This document shows positions 1 to 9,083 of a stretch of DNA of 64,000 nt, piece by piece (position 1 is the first letter of the stretch; every line of letters starts with the position of its first letter). Origin of the DNA: Pseudoxanthomonas kalamensis DSM 18571 (GTDB lineage Bacteria > Pseudomonadota > Gammaproteobacteria > Xanthomonadales > Xanthomonadaceae); NCBI RefSeq assembly GCF_010211745.1, contig NZ_PDWQ01000005.1, positions 62,001 through 126,000 on the forward strand, in the 5' to 3' direction. Both the position numbers and the translations under genes were made by a program. The notes under the pieces are model-generated. The model ran no database searches. It worked only from the letters and a program-made list of their open reading frames with translations, and had not been told where the DNA came from.

Positions 1-1859
1 GGCGCTGGCTGCTGCGGCTGGGCGTGGCCGGCCTGGGCGCGCTGCAGGCGATGATGTTCGCCGAAGCGCTGTACCTGGATTTCGACCAGCAAATGGCGCC
101 GGCCACCCGCGACTTCTTCCGCTGGATCACCTTCCTGGTCGCCACCCCGGTCGTGTTCTACTCCGGCTGGCCGTTCTTGGCCGGTTGCTGGCGCGAACTG
201 CGCCAGCGCCACATCGGCATGGACACGCTGATCGCCACCTCGACCCTGCTGGCCTACTTCGCCAGCCTGGTCGAAACCGTGCGCGGCGGCCGCCACGTCT
301 GGTACGACGCGGCGGTGATGTTCGTGTTCCTGCTGCTGGCCGCGCGCATGCTGGAACAGCGCGCGCGCAACATCGCCAATGCGCAGGTCGACGCACTGGC
401 GCGGGCACGCCCGGTGTTCGCCGTGCGCGAGCGCAACGACGGCAGCCGCGAGTCGGTGCCGCTGTCCGAACTCCGCGCCGGCGACACGGTCTGCATCGGC
501 GTCGGCGACAACGCGCCGGCCGATGGCGCCCTGCTCGAACGCGACGCCTGGTTCGAGGAGTCGCTGCTGACCGGCGAATCCGGCCCGGTGCACAAGCGCA
601 TCGGCGAGGAAATCTTTGCAGGTACCAGCTGCCGCGAAGCCCCGGTGCGGCTGCGGGTCACCCGGACCGGCCCCGATACCCGGCTGTCGCAACTGACCCG
701 ACTGGTGGAACAGGCACAGGCGCATCGACCGCGCATCGCGCACGTCGCCGACCGGGTCGGCACCCGCTTCGTTTCCGCGCTGCTGCTGGTGGCCGTGATC
801 GTCGGCCTGGGCTGGCGCCTGTACGACCCCGACCGCGCCTTCGAGGTCACCCTGTCGCTGTTGGTCATCAGCTGTCCCTGCGCGCTGTCGCTGTCGGTAC
901 CCGCCGCGCTGGCCACCGCGCACGGCACGCTGGCGCGGCTGGGCGTGCTGGCCACCCGCGCCGATGCGCTGGAAACGCTGGCCAGGGCTACCGATGTCGT
1001 ATTCGACAAGACCGGCACGCTGGGCCAGACCCAGCCCGCATTGGCCGATGTGCAAATCTTCGACGGATTCGACCCGGCGGCCGCGCGCCGCATCGCCGCC
1101 GCGCTGGAACGCGACGCCAACCACCCCATCGCCGCCGCCTTCGCCGACGACGACGCCGGCATGCGGGTCGATGCTCTTCAGGCCGTTCCCGGCCAGGGCA
1201 TCGAAGGCGAAGTCGAAGGCCGTCGCTGGCGGCTGGGCCAGGCCGGGTTCACCACCGGCCGCGACGACGATGGCGCCCTGTGGCTGGGCGACGGCGAACG
1301 TCCCGTTGCCCGCTTCAGCCTGCAGGAATCGCCGCGCACCGATGCCGCCGCCGCGCTGCAACGGCTGCGCGAACTCGGCCTGCGCCTGCATCTGGCCAGC
1401 GGCGACGGCCACGACGCCGTCGCGCGCTTCGCGCAGGAACTCGGCATCGACCGTGCGCTGGCACGGCAATCGCCGGAGGGCAAGCTGGCCCTGGTTCGCA
1501 GACTGCAATCGGAAGGACGCGTGGTGGCGATGGTCGGCGACGGTCTCAACGATGCGCCGGTGCTGGCCGGCGCCGATGTCTCCATCGCCATGGGCGAAGG
1601 TGCCGCGCTGGCCCAGCGCGCGGCCGATCTGGTACTGGCCGGAACCCAACTGGCCCGCATTCCGGCCACCATCGCCGTGGCCCGCCGCACCCGCCGGATC
1701 ATCGCCGAAAACCTCATCTGGGCGTTGGGCTACAACCTGATCGCCATCCCGCTGGCCGCCAGCGGCCGGGTCACTCCCTGGGTCGCCGCGCTGGGCATGG
1801 CGCTATCCTCGCTGATCGTCACCCTGAATGCGCTGCGCCTGGCGCGGAGTCCCGCATGA
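1..1859 (+). CDS. ccoI: CcoI/FixI-type copper-transporting P-type ATPase (5' end outside window)
   Basis: Copper-exporting P1B ATPase of the inner membrane that supplies copper for assembly of cytochrome cbb3 oxidase. The open frame runs in from the left edge, so the start and the N-terminal metal-binding domain are not visible. What is seen: membrane segments, the actuator TGES motif, the CPC metal-transport motif in ISCPCALS, the phosphorylation motif DKTGTLG (Asp codon at 1005-1007), and the hinge motif GDGLNDAPVL near the C-terminus, followed by two closing membrane segments. The stop overlaps the ccoS start as ATGA. The ccoS neighbour identifies it as the cbb3-assembly type rather than a general CopA. 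Confidence 0.93.
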   Translation, partial: RWLLRLGVAGLGALQAMMFAEALYLDFDQQMAPATRDFFRWITFLVATPVVFYSGWPFLAGCWRELRQRHIGMDTLIATSTLLAYFASLVETVRGGRHVWYDAAVMFVFLLLAARMLEQRARNIANAQVDALARARPVFAVRERNDGSRESVPLSELRAGDTVCIGVGDNAPADGALLERDAWFEESLLTGESGPVHKRIGEEIFAGTSCREAPVRLRVTRTGPDTRLSQLTRLVEQAQAHRPRIAHVADRVGTRFVSALLLVAVIVGLGWRLYDPDRAFEVTLSLLVISCPCALSLSVPAALATAHGTLARLGVLATRADALETLARATDVVFDKTGTLGQTQPALADVQIFDGFDPAAARRIAAALERDANHPIAAAFADDDAGMRVDALQAVPGQGIEGEVEGRRWRLGQAGFTTGRDDDGALWLGDGERPVARFSLQESPRTDAAAALQRLRELGLRLHLASGDGHDAVARFAQELGIDRALARQSPEGKLALVRRLQSEGRVVAMVGDGLNDAPVLAGADVSIAMGEGAALAQRAADLVLAGTQLARIPATIAVARRTRRIIAENLIWALGYNLIAIPLAASGRVTPWVAALGMALSSLIVTLNALRLARSPA

Positions 1860-2050
1860 GAATTCTGCTGTTGCTGGTACCGATCAGTCTGGTGCTGCTG
1901 GGCATCGCCGTGTGGGCCTTCGTCTGGGCGGTGCGCCGTGGCCAGTTCGACGATCTGGATACGCCGGCGCTGGACGTGCTGGTCGACGACGAGGAACGCG
2001 AGCCGAAACCGCCGCCGCGTTCGAACACGGATTCCGGCGATGCCGGTTGA
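1856..2050 (+). CDS. ccoS: CcoS, cbb3-type oxidase assembly protein
   Basis: Small single-span membrane protein (64 aa) needed to put haem and copper cofactors into cytochrome cbb3 oxidase. It has an N-terminal hydrophobic helix (about residues 3-25), then the family's RRGQFDDLD segment and an acidic, Pro-rich tail. Its start overlaps the ccoI stop (ATGA), so translation is coupled. It is translated in a different frame from the long overlapping reading frame that contains it. The length fits the family (about 50-70 aa). Confidence 0.93.
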   Translation: MRILLLLVPISLVLLGIAVWAFVWAVRRGQFDDLDTPALDVLVDDEEREPKPPPRSNTDSGDAG

Positions 2051-2765
2051 CTGGCTGGTGCTGCTGGCCGCGTTGACCAGCGGCCTGCTCGGCGGACTGC
2101 ACTGCACGGCCATGTGCGGCGGCATCGCCACCGGCTTTTCCGCGGCTTCGCCCGGCGGCGGCTGGAGCATGGCGCTGCAGGCCAACCTGGGACGCGTCGG
2201 TGGCTATGTGCTGGCTGGCGCCATCGTCGGCGGCTTCGGTCACGGCCTGCTGGGGCTGCTGCGCAATCCGTGGGTCGGCGTCGGCCTGCGCCTGCTGGTC
2301 GGCCTAGCGCTGATCGTCGTCGCCTTGCGCCTGCTCGGCCGCAACGGCTGGCTGGCGTTCCTGCCGCGCCCCGGGAACCGCGTGTGGGCCTGGCTGCAAC
2401 CATTGCAGCGGCGCCTGCTGCCGGCCGATACGGCGGCGCGGCGGATCGGGCTGGGCCTGCTGTGGGGCTGGCTGCCCTGCGGCTTGAGCTACAGCCTGCT
2501 GTCGGTGGCGTGGATGCAGGCCAGTGCCTTCAACGGCGCCCTGACCATGCTGGCCTTCGGCCTGGGTACCTTGCCGGTCATGCTGCCGCTGACCTGGTCG
2601 GGCCAACGCGTCGGCCGCTGGCTGCAACGCCCCGGCCTGCGCGGACTCGCGGCCGGCTTCCTGCTGCTGACCGGGCTGCTGACGATCACCGCACCGTGGC
2701 TGATGCGGGTCCCCGCACTGCATGCCACGCTGAAGGCGCTGGGTTGCGCGCCATTGCCGGGCTGA
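2040..2765 (+). CDS. SafE/TauE-like membrane protein of the cbb3 assembly cluster
   Basis: Polytopic inner-membrane protein (241 aa, about six helices) of the sulfite-exporter SafE/TauE-related family that commonly sits directly after ccoS. The ATG at 2040 lies inside the end of ccoS (11 nt overlap). The signature GGLHCTAMCGG lies in the first helix, and WGWLPCG in a later one; these Cys and His residues fit a proposed role in metal or thiol handling during oxidase assembly. That role is inference from context, and transport of sulfite is not shown. The gene ends 1 nt before the convergent haemoglobin gene. Confidence 0.85.
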   Translation: MPVDWLVLLAALTSGLLGGLHCTAMCGGIATGFSAASPGGGWSMALQANLGRVGGYVLAGAIVGGFGHGLLGLLRNPWVGVGLRLLVGLALIVVALRLLGRNGWLAFLPRPGNRVWAWLQPLQRRLLPADTAARRIGLGLLWGWLPCGLSYSLLSVAWMQASAFNGALTMLAFGLGTLPVMLPLTWSGQRVGRWLQRPGLRGLAAGFLLLTGLLTITAPWLMRVPALHATLKALGCAPLPG

Positions 2766-2766
2766 G

Positions 2767-3201
2767 TCAACCCGCCAGCAGCGGCCGCGGCGGCGCGGCG
2801 GGATTCATGGCCAGCTGGTAGCGCTGCCAGAAGGTATCGGCGATCTGTCTGGCCATGTCGTCCGCCTGCGAGCGCATCGCCTCGTTGCCGGATTCGGCCG
2901 TTGCCTGCCGGAACAGCTGCAGCCAGCGCAGGAACATCTCCGCGCTCAATTCCTTCAATTGCAGGTGCTTGCGCATCGGCATGCCCTGGAAGCGCCGGGT
3001 GCCACGCAGCATCGCCGACCAGAAATCCGTGAGCAGAGCCAGATGCGCCGGCCAGTCCGCGACATGCGCATCGAATACCGGCCCCAGCAAGGCGTCCCGG
3101 CGCGCGCGGTCGTAGAACCGCTGCACCAACGCGGCGATCTCGTCTTCACTGCACAAATCCGGACCCGGCCGGCGCGGCTTCTCGGTCGAACTTTCGGTCA
3201 T
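2767..3201 (-). CDS. Group III truncated haemoglobin
   Basis: Small globin-fold haem protein (144 aa) of the truncated group III family, implicated in oxygen or nitric oxide chemistry under low oxygen. Family-like features are the FYDRARRDALLGPVF segment, the FWSAMLRGTRRFQG segment, RKHLQL and the C-terminal FWQRYQ. A Shine-Dalgarno GGAAGG lies 6 nt before the ATG. It begins 28 nt after the hemN stop on the same strand, so both probably share the FNR/Anr-controlled transcript. The physiological ligand cannot be read from sequence. Confidence 0.88.
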   Translation of the reverse strand: MTESSTEKPRRPGPDLCSEDEIAALVQRFYDRARRDALLGPVFDAHVADWPAHLALLTDFWSAMLRGTRRFQGMPMRKHLQLKELSAEMFLRWLQLFRQATAESGNEAMRSQADDMARQIADTFWQRYQLAMNPAAPPRPLLAG

Positions 3202-3229
3202 GGCATCCCTTCCTGCGCGCTATCCGGAT

Positions 3230-4645
3230 TCAGATCGCGCGCGAATACTGTCCCTTGCCGGACTCGTCCAGATAACGGTCGAAACACATCGCCAAGGTCC
3301 GCAGCAGGGCGCGGCCGCGCTGGGTCGCGCGGATGCGATCCGGCGTGCGCAGAACCAGTCCATCGTCCTGCAGCGCATCGATCCTCTGCAATGCCTTGGC
3401 GAAATACATCTGGAAGTCCACGCCATGCCTGCGCTCGACCTCCTGTACATCGATCACGCCCTGGCACATCAGTTGCTGGATCACATCCGCGCGCAGCACG
3501 TCGTCGGCATCCATCCGCATCCCGCGCCAGACTGGAAGCCGGTCTTCGTCGATTCGCGATTCCCACTCGGGCAGGTCGCGGCAATTCTGCGAAAAACAGT
3601 CACCAACATGGCTGATCGCACTCACGCCCAAGCCCACCAGATCGGTATCAGCATGGGTGGTATATCCCATGAAATTACGATGCAACCCGCCTTCGGCCTG
3701 CGCCCGCGCCAGATCGTCGCCAGGCAAGGCGAAATGATCCATGCCGATGTACAGATAGCCCGCCGCCGACAGCTTTTCGACCGCCAGTCCCAGCAAGTCC
3801 AGTCGTGCCTCGGGCGGTGGCAGCTCCTCGTCGCGAATCTGCCGCTGGGCGCGGAACATCGTCGGCAGGTGCGCGTAGCCGTAGATCGCCAGCCGGTCCG
3901 GTCGCGCCGCGATGGTCGTATCCAAGGTGGCGCCGAAACCCTTGAGGGTCTGCTTCGGCAGGCCATAGATCAGATCGACGTTGACCGATCGCATGCCGTA
4001 CTGCCGGCAGGCATCGATCACCTCCAGGGTATCGTCGATCCCCTGTACCCGGTTGATCGCATGTTGCACCGCCGGATCGAAATCCTGCACCCCGAGGCTA
4101 GCTCGGTTGAAGCCGATCGCCGACAAAGCGGCGATCTCTTCTGCGCCGACGAAACGCGGGTCCAGTTCGATGGAGAAATCGCGACCGGACTCCCGGCTGA
4201 ACTCGAGATTCCGACCCAAGGCATCGACCAGCTCGCCGATCAGCTGCGGGCTCAGGAAGTTCGGCGTGCCGCCGCCGAGATGGAGTTGCACGACCTCACG
4301 GTCGCGCGAGAACAGCGGCGCCACCATCCGGATCTCGTGCTGCAGACGCTCCAGATAGGCACGTCCGCGCGTCTTGTCGCGAGTGATGACGCGGTTGCAG
4401 CCGCAATAGAAACACGGGCTCTGGCAGTATGGAACATGCACGTACAGCGACAGATTGCGTACCGGCTCCGAATCGTTGCTCCGCCGCACCATTTCGGCGT
4501 AATCGCTGCTGCCGAAGTCGCTGTGGAAATGCGGAGCCGTCGGATACGAGGTATATCGCGGACCCGGTCGGTCATACCGGCGCAGCAGGTCCGCATCGAA
4601 CGTCCAGCGACGCATCGCATTGGCAATGGGCACGATTTCAGCCAT
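3230..4645 (-). CDS. hemN: Oxygen-independent coproporphyrinogen III oxidase (HemN)
   Basis: Radical-SAM enzyme that decarboxylates coproporphyrinogen III to protoporphyrinogen IX without oxygen, in haem biosynthesis. Visible motifs are GPRYTSYPTAPHF near the N-terminus, the iron-sulfur motif YCQSPCFYCGC, the glycine-rich LGGGTPNFL and the C-terminal HemN domain. Length is 471 aa from the ATG at 4645. The start is uncertain. An ATG at 4666 has AGGAG 9 nt upstream, but a transcript driven by the FNR box at 4680-4693 would begin near 4645, which would make that start leaderless. A third ATG at 4615 aligns best with the Pseudomonas protein start from memory. Confidence 0.95.
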   Translation of the reverse strand: MAEIVPIANAMRRWTFDADLLRRYDRPGPRYTSYPTAPHFHSDFGSSDYAEMVRRSNDSEPVRNLSLYVHVPYCQSPCFYCGCNRVITRDKTRGRAYLERLQHEIRMVAPLFSRDREVVQLHLGGGTPNFLSPQLIGELVDALGRNLEFSRESGRDFSIELDPRFVGAEEIAALSAIGFNRASLGVQDFDPAVQHAINRVQGIDDTLEVIDACRQYGMRSVNVDLIYGLPKQTLKGFGATLDTTIAARPDRLAIYGYAHLPTMFRAQRQIRDEELPPPEARLDLLGLAVEKLSAAGYLYIGMDHFALPGDDLARAQAEGGLHRNFMGYTTHADTDLVGLGVSAISHVGDCFSQNCRDLPEWESRIDEDRLPVWRGMRMDADDVLRADVIQQLMCQGVIDVQEVERRHGVDFQMYFAKALQRIDALQDDGLVLRTPDRIRATQRGRALLRTLAMCFDRYLDESGKGQYSRAI

Positions 4646-4679
4646 GCCTCCAGTATCCCGATCCATCGGGAAAGGCTCC

Positions 4680-4693
4680 TTGATCAGGATCAA
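4680..4693 (-). promoter_or_regulatory. FNR/Anr box upstream of hemN
   Basis: TTGATCAGGATCAA is an exact match to the FNR/Anr consensus TTGAT-N4-ATCAA. A -10-like GATACT lies at 4657-4652 on the minus strand. If the start point is near 4645, the box centre (4686.5) is at -41.5, the classic class II activator position. It implies oxygen-limited activation of hemN and probably of the haemoglobin gene downstream. Confidence 0.85.
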
Positions 4694-4762
4694 CCCGGAC
4701 TGTTGGTAAAGCCTATCGACCGGCCCCGTCCCTGCCCTTCCGGGCAAGAACCAGCCGCCGGA

Positions 4763-5212
4763 TCACCAGCAGTCCGCCTGCGTGCCGGTACCCGTCTGCC
4801 CCCTGGCCCCCTGCGCATTGATCGAGAGCGTGCCGCATTTGCTATCCGGCTGGCTGCTGGTGGGTGTAGCCGTGATGCTGTACGTCTTTGCTCCAGGAGC
4901 CCCATTGAACGCTATCGTGTAGAAACTATTCAGATCCTGACCACACTGGGCCAAGGTCGGCGGGGCGTTGGGATCGTTATAGGTCAGATGCGTCGTGTAA
5001 TAGCGCTCCATGAACTGCGCTCGCTCCTGCAAGCAGGTCGTAGCCGCCGCACGTCGCGACTTGATCACGAAGTGCTGGTAACTCGCATTGGCAATCGTGG
5101 CCAGAATCGCCACAATTGCCACCACGATCATCAGTTCGATCAGCGTGAATCCGAATTGAATGTTCCTGCCAGAAAAACGACAACCATTTGTCATCACCCT
5201 AGAAATTTTCAT
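4763..5212 (-). CDS. pilE: PilE-like type IV minor pilin
   Basis: Type IV prepilin (149 aa). A basic leader of 21 residues ends in Gly before the conserved N-methylated segment FTLIELMIVVAIVAILA; cleavage by PilD is expected at G-FTLIE, with Glu5 present. The globular domain holds Cys residues near residues 40, 91 and 125 and a penultimate Cys (ADCW end), as in PilE minor pilins with a C-terminal disulfide loop. It is the last gene of the fimT-pilVWX-pilY1-pilE operon, starting 8 nt after the pilY1 stop. GC content is lower than in the flanking metabolic genes. Confidence 0.88.
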   Translation of the reverse strand: MKISRVMTNGCRFSGRNIQFGFTLIELMIVVAIVAILATIANASYQHFVIKSRRAAATTCLQERAQFMERYYTTHLTYNDPNAPPTLAQCGQDLNSFYTIAFNGAPGAKTYSITATPTSSQPDSKCGTLSINAQGARGQTGTGTQADCW

Positions 5213-5220
5213 ATGCCTGC

Positions 5221-8200
5221 CTAATCACCGATTATTTCGCGCCACGAAACCCGCCCTGTTGTCGTATTCAGGTCAACGGGGAAATCACTGACACCTCCGC
5301 TGGATCCACCCACCACAGCAAGATTGTTGAGGATTGCAGGCAGAGAAGGCATGCCGACACTTGGATCAATGGAGCCGACCGACACAGGAAGCCCCGTTCC
5401 GGGATCAATGGTCTCGTCGGAATAAAACCCATCGCCATCAATATCGAAGAACGATGTAGTGAGGCTGGTGCCACTGAATGCATCCAATGCATTGATGAAT
5501 CCGGTACCGCCTGGCAAGCAAGGATCCATGTCCGGAATGATGGTGGAAGCAATAAACGTACTGGCTATGACCTGAATATCACTGACCACCCTTTCCCCCT
5601 CGGGTGTTCCCGGAGGGTTCGGCGGAGTGAGCAAATCGATGTACCAGCCTCGCTTAGATTCGTCCAGATAACCATGCGGCTCAAACCCTCTGATTGCCGA
5701 TCCATTAGCGGCAGTGCCGGCAACGATGATGTTGCGCTGCTGAAGCTGCAAACTGCGGGAAGTGACTGCTGTCATGCCATCCTTGATTCCGTACAGACTT
5801 TGCACCTCATGATTAGATACATCGTCAAGAGACATGAATCGCCCAGTACCAAAGAAAACCCATAGCTCATAGGTATTCGGATCGCGTGCGAGTGCCGGCG
5901 CCGAAGTGATCGGCTGCCGCTCACCATCGGCATTCACAGCAGTGAACATCAGCAGCCTGTTACTTGCCGAGGCCCATGCCGTCGTGCTGGCGGAAGACAA
6001 ATTGAACTTCCAGAGATTACCGCTCAGATCTCCCGCAAAGACATAATCTACCGTACCGTTTCCATCGATATCGCGAGTTGTAGCAGCCATCAAGCCATTC
6101 GGCTGTGCGGACGACCCTTCACCCGTATCGATCTCCGCCAGCAGCGTACCATTCAACGCATACACAAGCAGCACCGCCCGTTCATTCTGGCTATTCACAC
6201 CATTCGGAACGATGACTCCTACCTGCCCATTATTGAGCTTGGCAATGATAGGCTGCCCCAGAACTTGCCCCATGTTCAACCCCGGCGTCTCGGTACGCTC
6301 CCACCTGACATCGGAATCGTCGAAAGTATTCGGATGCGTTACATCCAGTGAATAAATCCCCTTCCCTCCACGCCCCAACGCGCCCACGAGAACGCTTTGA
6401 GCCGGAGTCTGGCTGCGACGGGAAATGGAAATTGGTCCATCAACAAAATAGCGATGCTCGTAGTCCGGATCACTCAAAGTCGCCAGATCTGGAATGCTGA
6501 TGCCTCCCGGCACATATGCAAATACTTCAGATCCGTCATCCGCATCGAAAGCATGCAACATGCCATCGTTGGCACCAACATAGACGACGTCGGTTCCCCT
6601 GTCATATGCAGGGGACGAATGAACGATATCCCCTAGCAGGTGGTTTCGATCTCTCAAGGTGCCGCCATTACCAATCTCCAGTGATCGATCGCCAGCTATG
6701 TAAGCCGCGTTATCTGCACCGGAGACCGAAGGAGAGTCCGTGCGCACAAGAGCTGCAATCTGAGATGATGTCGGGAAAGTTGCGCCCGTAACACCATTGT
6801 AGGTAATGATGTTGCGTCCCGTCGCGGGTATTCCCGCCGATGCATTCCATGAAGGAGTGCTACTAACCGTCAATCCGGTGATTGGATAGGAATTCAATTC
6901 TCCCGTCCATTTCCCCGAAATGAATCGGGCTTGGAATATTTCGGCTCCTGCATTGACCTGCGTTGAATTCGTCGAAACATTGGCAAAAGAGCCTGTTCGC
7001 TCAGTGATTGCTGCCAAGGCGGCGCGGAGTGCATTAGTAAATTCGTCAGCATCGTTCGCCAACACAAAGCTACCATGCCCGTTGATCGAGGCATGCCACA
7101 AATCATCAATGCTTCGCGAGGTGTTGTTGTCAGGAGATGGCCAACTGATTGCCCCCGAGGTCAATCCGGGGAGATCCGTACTTGGATCCAGTGTGCCGGC
7201 GGCACCAATCGAGATTGCGAATGTCGTCATGTGCTGCCAGAAAGCAGGATCAGCAGAAGACGTGGGCACGTTATTGCCGAGATCCGGACGCAGATCCCGG
7301 TTCCAGTAGTACATGGCGATGTCGGCCAACGAGTCGGAATACGTGCTCGTGTATGGAGGTGAAGGCGTGTACTGGTAGCTTCCGCCATTGGTAATGGACG
7401 GACCATTCACGCTATCAACTTCGCCTACCGAGTTTGAGTAGCCGCTGTCATTCCGATAACCATCAGTCGTCAGCAGCGTGAAGTTCTGTCGACAGCTGAA
7501 TTGATCGACTCCAATCTCAGGGCCATACGGACCGGTGCTAGTATCGTTATCGCGATACAGTATTCCGGCCTTATTCAGAGCATCGCGCAACGGCGTATTG
7601 CCACTGGCCGTTGCCCCATACAACCGGGCATACCAAGTGGACTTGTTAGTGATGCTTCCGTCGTCCAGAAAAAGACCCGGATTACCGGTATCCACGATCC
7701 GGAACGGATTGCCGAACGTAATCGGGTTTCCAGTCATCGTTCTCGCATGAATGGTCCGGAAGCCTACGCGCATATTCTCACCCAACTCGCTGAAAGCTCG
7801 CCCAGTGCCCGCTTTGGCCACTTTCATACGGGTGCGATGGTAGGAATACCAGACGGCAAAATTTGCGCGCTCGTCCGCTTCATTGCGGCCGATTGGTGTA
7901 GTAAACGTACAGTTCTTCCACCTCCAAGTGGTGCCGCCCATGCCACTGGAACACCCTCGTCCAGTCTCGCCCTCGGGGTAGCTTCCTCCCTGCAGGTACT
8001 CCGACTGTACGACTCTTCCATCAGTATGTATCTGATAGCGCCAGTAATTCTTGGCATCTCCGAATGAACTCGGATCACCAGGATCCTTGGGGACATAAAA
8101 AGTCTGTGTGCCCGCATACAAATTGGTAGTCGCGCCACTGGCCAATTCAACGCTGGAATATACTGCGCCATAATTCAAGCCGCCCGTCATAGGCGACCCA

Positions 8201-8517
8201 TTCGCCTGCAACCACGGCTTGTAGTCTGTGTACGGGTTGTAGTAAATCGTGTTGCGCGTATACGCAGACATGGCGATATTCAGCGTGCTCGTACTCGGCA
8301 CGTTGTCCGGCATCCGCGTATATTCCATCGACCCTGAATCGTCGAGCACGAAAAGAATATTAGGAGGAATGCGGCCACTGGATTGCAACGGCTCGGCTGG
8401 AAATGCCACGTAAGCATTGGCCGGCAAGGCCAGCATGGTCACCAGAAAAGTCACCGATACTGACTGCAGATAAGCTCGCACGCGTCCGGACATGGATTCT
8501 TGAGAAGTGAATTTCAT
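5221..8517 (-). CDS. pilY1: PilY1, type IV pilus tip adhesin/assembly factor
   Basis: Large secreted pilus-associated protein (1098 aa) that primes pilus assembly with the minor pilins and can act as adhesin and surface sensor. I chose the ATG at 8517 because GAGGA stands 8 nt before it and a signal peptide follows directly (hydrophobic core, likely cut after ANA at residue 35). An upstream ATG at 8544 overlaps the pilX stop. An N-terminal von Willebrand A-like region starts with VLDDSGSM (MIDAS Asp59, Ser61, Ser63). The C-terminal half is the PilY1 beta-propeller with an EF-like calcium loop DIDGNGTVD at residues 816-824. A second Asp-rich loop DIDGDG begins at residue 1025. Local GC is only about 45-55 percent. 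Confidence 0.92.
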   Translation of the reverse strand: MKFTSQESMSGRVRAYLQSVSVTFLVTMLALPANAYVAFPAEPLQSSGRIPPNILFVLDDSGSMEYTRMPDNVPSTSTLNIAMSAYTRNTIYYNPYTDYKPWLQANGSPMTGGLNYGAVYSSVELASGATTNLYAGTQTFYVPKDPGDPSSFGDAKNYWRYQIHTDGRVVQSEYLQGGSYPEGETGRGCSSGMGGTTWRWKNCTFTTPIGRNEADERANFAVWYSYHRTRMKVAKAGTGRAFSELGENMRVGFRTIHARTMTGNPITFGNPFRIVDTGNPGLFLDDGSITNKSTWYARLYGATASGNTPLRDALNKAGILYRDNDTSTGPYGPEIGVDQFSCRQNFTLLTTDGYRNDSGYSNSVGEVDSVNGPSITNGGSYQYTPSPPYTSTYSDSLADIAMYYWNRDLRPDLGNNVPTSSADPAFWQHMTTFAISIGAAGTLDPSTDLPGLTSGAISWPSPDNNTSRSIDDLWHASINGHGSFVLANDADEFTNALRAALAAITERTGSFANVSTNSTQVNAGAEIFQARFISGKWTGELNSYPITGLTVSSTPSWNASAGIPATGRNIITYNGVTGATFPTSSQIAALVRTDSPSVSGADNAAYIAGDRSLEIGNGGTLRDRNHLLGDIVHSSPAYDRGTDVVYVGANDGMLHAFDADDGSEVFAYVPGGISIPDLATLSDPDYEHRYFVDGPISISRRSQTPAQSVLVGALGRGGKGIYSLDVTHPNTFDDSDVRWERTETPGLNMGQVLGQPIIAKLNNGQVGVIVPNGVNSQNERAVLLVYALNGTLLAEIDTGEGSSAQPNGLMAATTRDIDGNGTVDYVFAGDLSGNLWKFNLSSASTTAWASASNRLLMFTAVNADGERQPITSAPALARDPNTYELWVFFGTGRFMSLDDVSNHEVQSLYGIKDGMTAVTSRSLQLQQRNIIVAGTAANGSAIRGFEPHGYLDESKRGWYIDLLTPPNPPGTPEGERVVSDIQVIASTFIASTIIPDMDPCLPGGTGFINALDAFSGTSLTTSFFDIDGDGFYSDETIDPGTGLPVSVGSIDPSVGMPSLPAILNNLAVVGGSSGGVSDFPVDLNTTTGRVSWREIIGD

Positions 8518-8540
8518 ACGTGAATTCCTCATTACCCCGA

Positions 8541-9083
8541 TCATGGCGCAATGTAATTGGATTGCAGGACAACACTTGCACGGTCAGCGCCCTGACTTCT
8601 TGCCGTCACTCGGTATAGCGGTCGCACGCAAAGCGGGTCCCCCGTGTATTTCGGATCCACGTTACATTCGAGCCAACTTTCCACTGTGCCTATATATTCG
8701 ACAAAGAACTCGGGAGGCGAGGCATTGTCGCTGATCGCTGCTGTTGTCGCCGTTCTCCAGATGAAGCCCGGATCGGAAGCGCGATCAACGTCGGCAGGGT
8801 TAGGCGCTTCGCAAACGCCGGTAGAACAACCGGACCCGACAGCCGGCGGCTGACTATTGTGATCGATGGAATACTGCTCTGCCACCGCTTCGCCTTCTCG
8901 CAATGCCGCTTCGGCCGCCTGAAAATTGATGCTGCGGTCAAACATGTTGGCCGTCATCCTTTCCTCAAGCAATGTACCGCGCAATGCCGCCAAGCCGAGC
9001 AAGGTCATGATCAGAAGCAGGATCAAGACCACGATAAGCGAGGCGCCAGAAGAGTGTCTTTTGAAATTCGTGTTTGTACGCAT
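8541..9083 (-). CDS. pilX: PilX-like type IV pilus assembly protein
   Basis: Minor-pilin-type protein (180 aa) with a short basic leader, then GASLIVVLILLLIMTLLGL, the hydrophobic helix of the PilX N-terminus, followed by EERMTANMFDRS and FQAAEAALREGE, both typical of PilX. The helix lacks the usual Glu5, as in other PilX proteins. The start at 9083 overlaps the pilW stop by one base (TGATG) and has AGGA 7 nt upstream; a GTG at 9086 is the alternative. It belongs to the priming complex with FimT, PilV, PilW and PilY1. Confidence 0.9.
   Translation of the reverse strand: MRTNTNFKRHSSGASLIVVLILLLIMTLLGLAALRGTLLEERMTANMFDRSINFQAAEAALREGEAVAEQYSIDHNSQPPAVGSGCSTGVCEAPNPADVDRASDPGFIWRTATTAAISDNASPPEFFVEYIGTVESWLECNVDPKYTGDPLCVRPLYRVTARSQGADRASVVLQSNYIAP

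Noticed and set aside
3200-5224. 674-codon plus-strand open frame opposite hemN and pilE
   Set aside because: Shadow of hemN, which has full family motifs on the other strand; the plus frame is a product of GC-rich codon bias and spans two unrelated genes.
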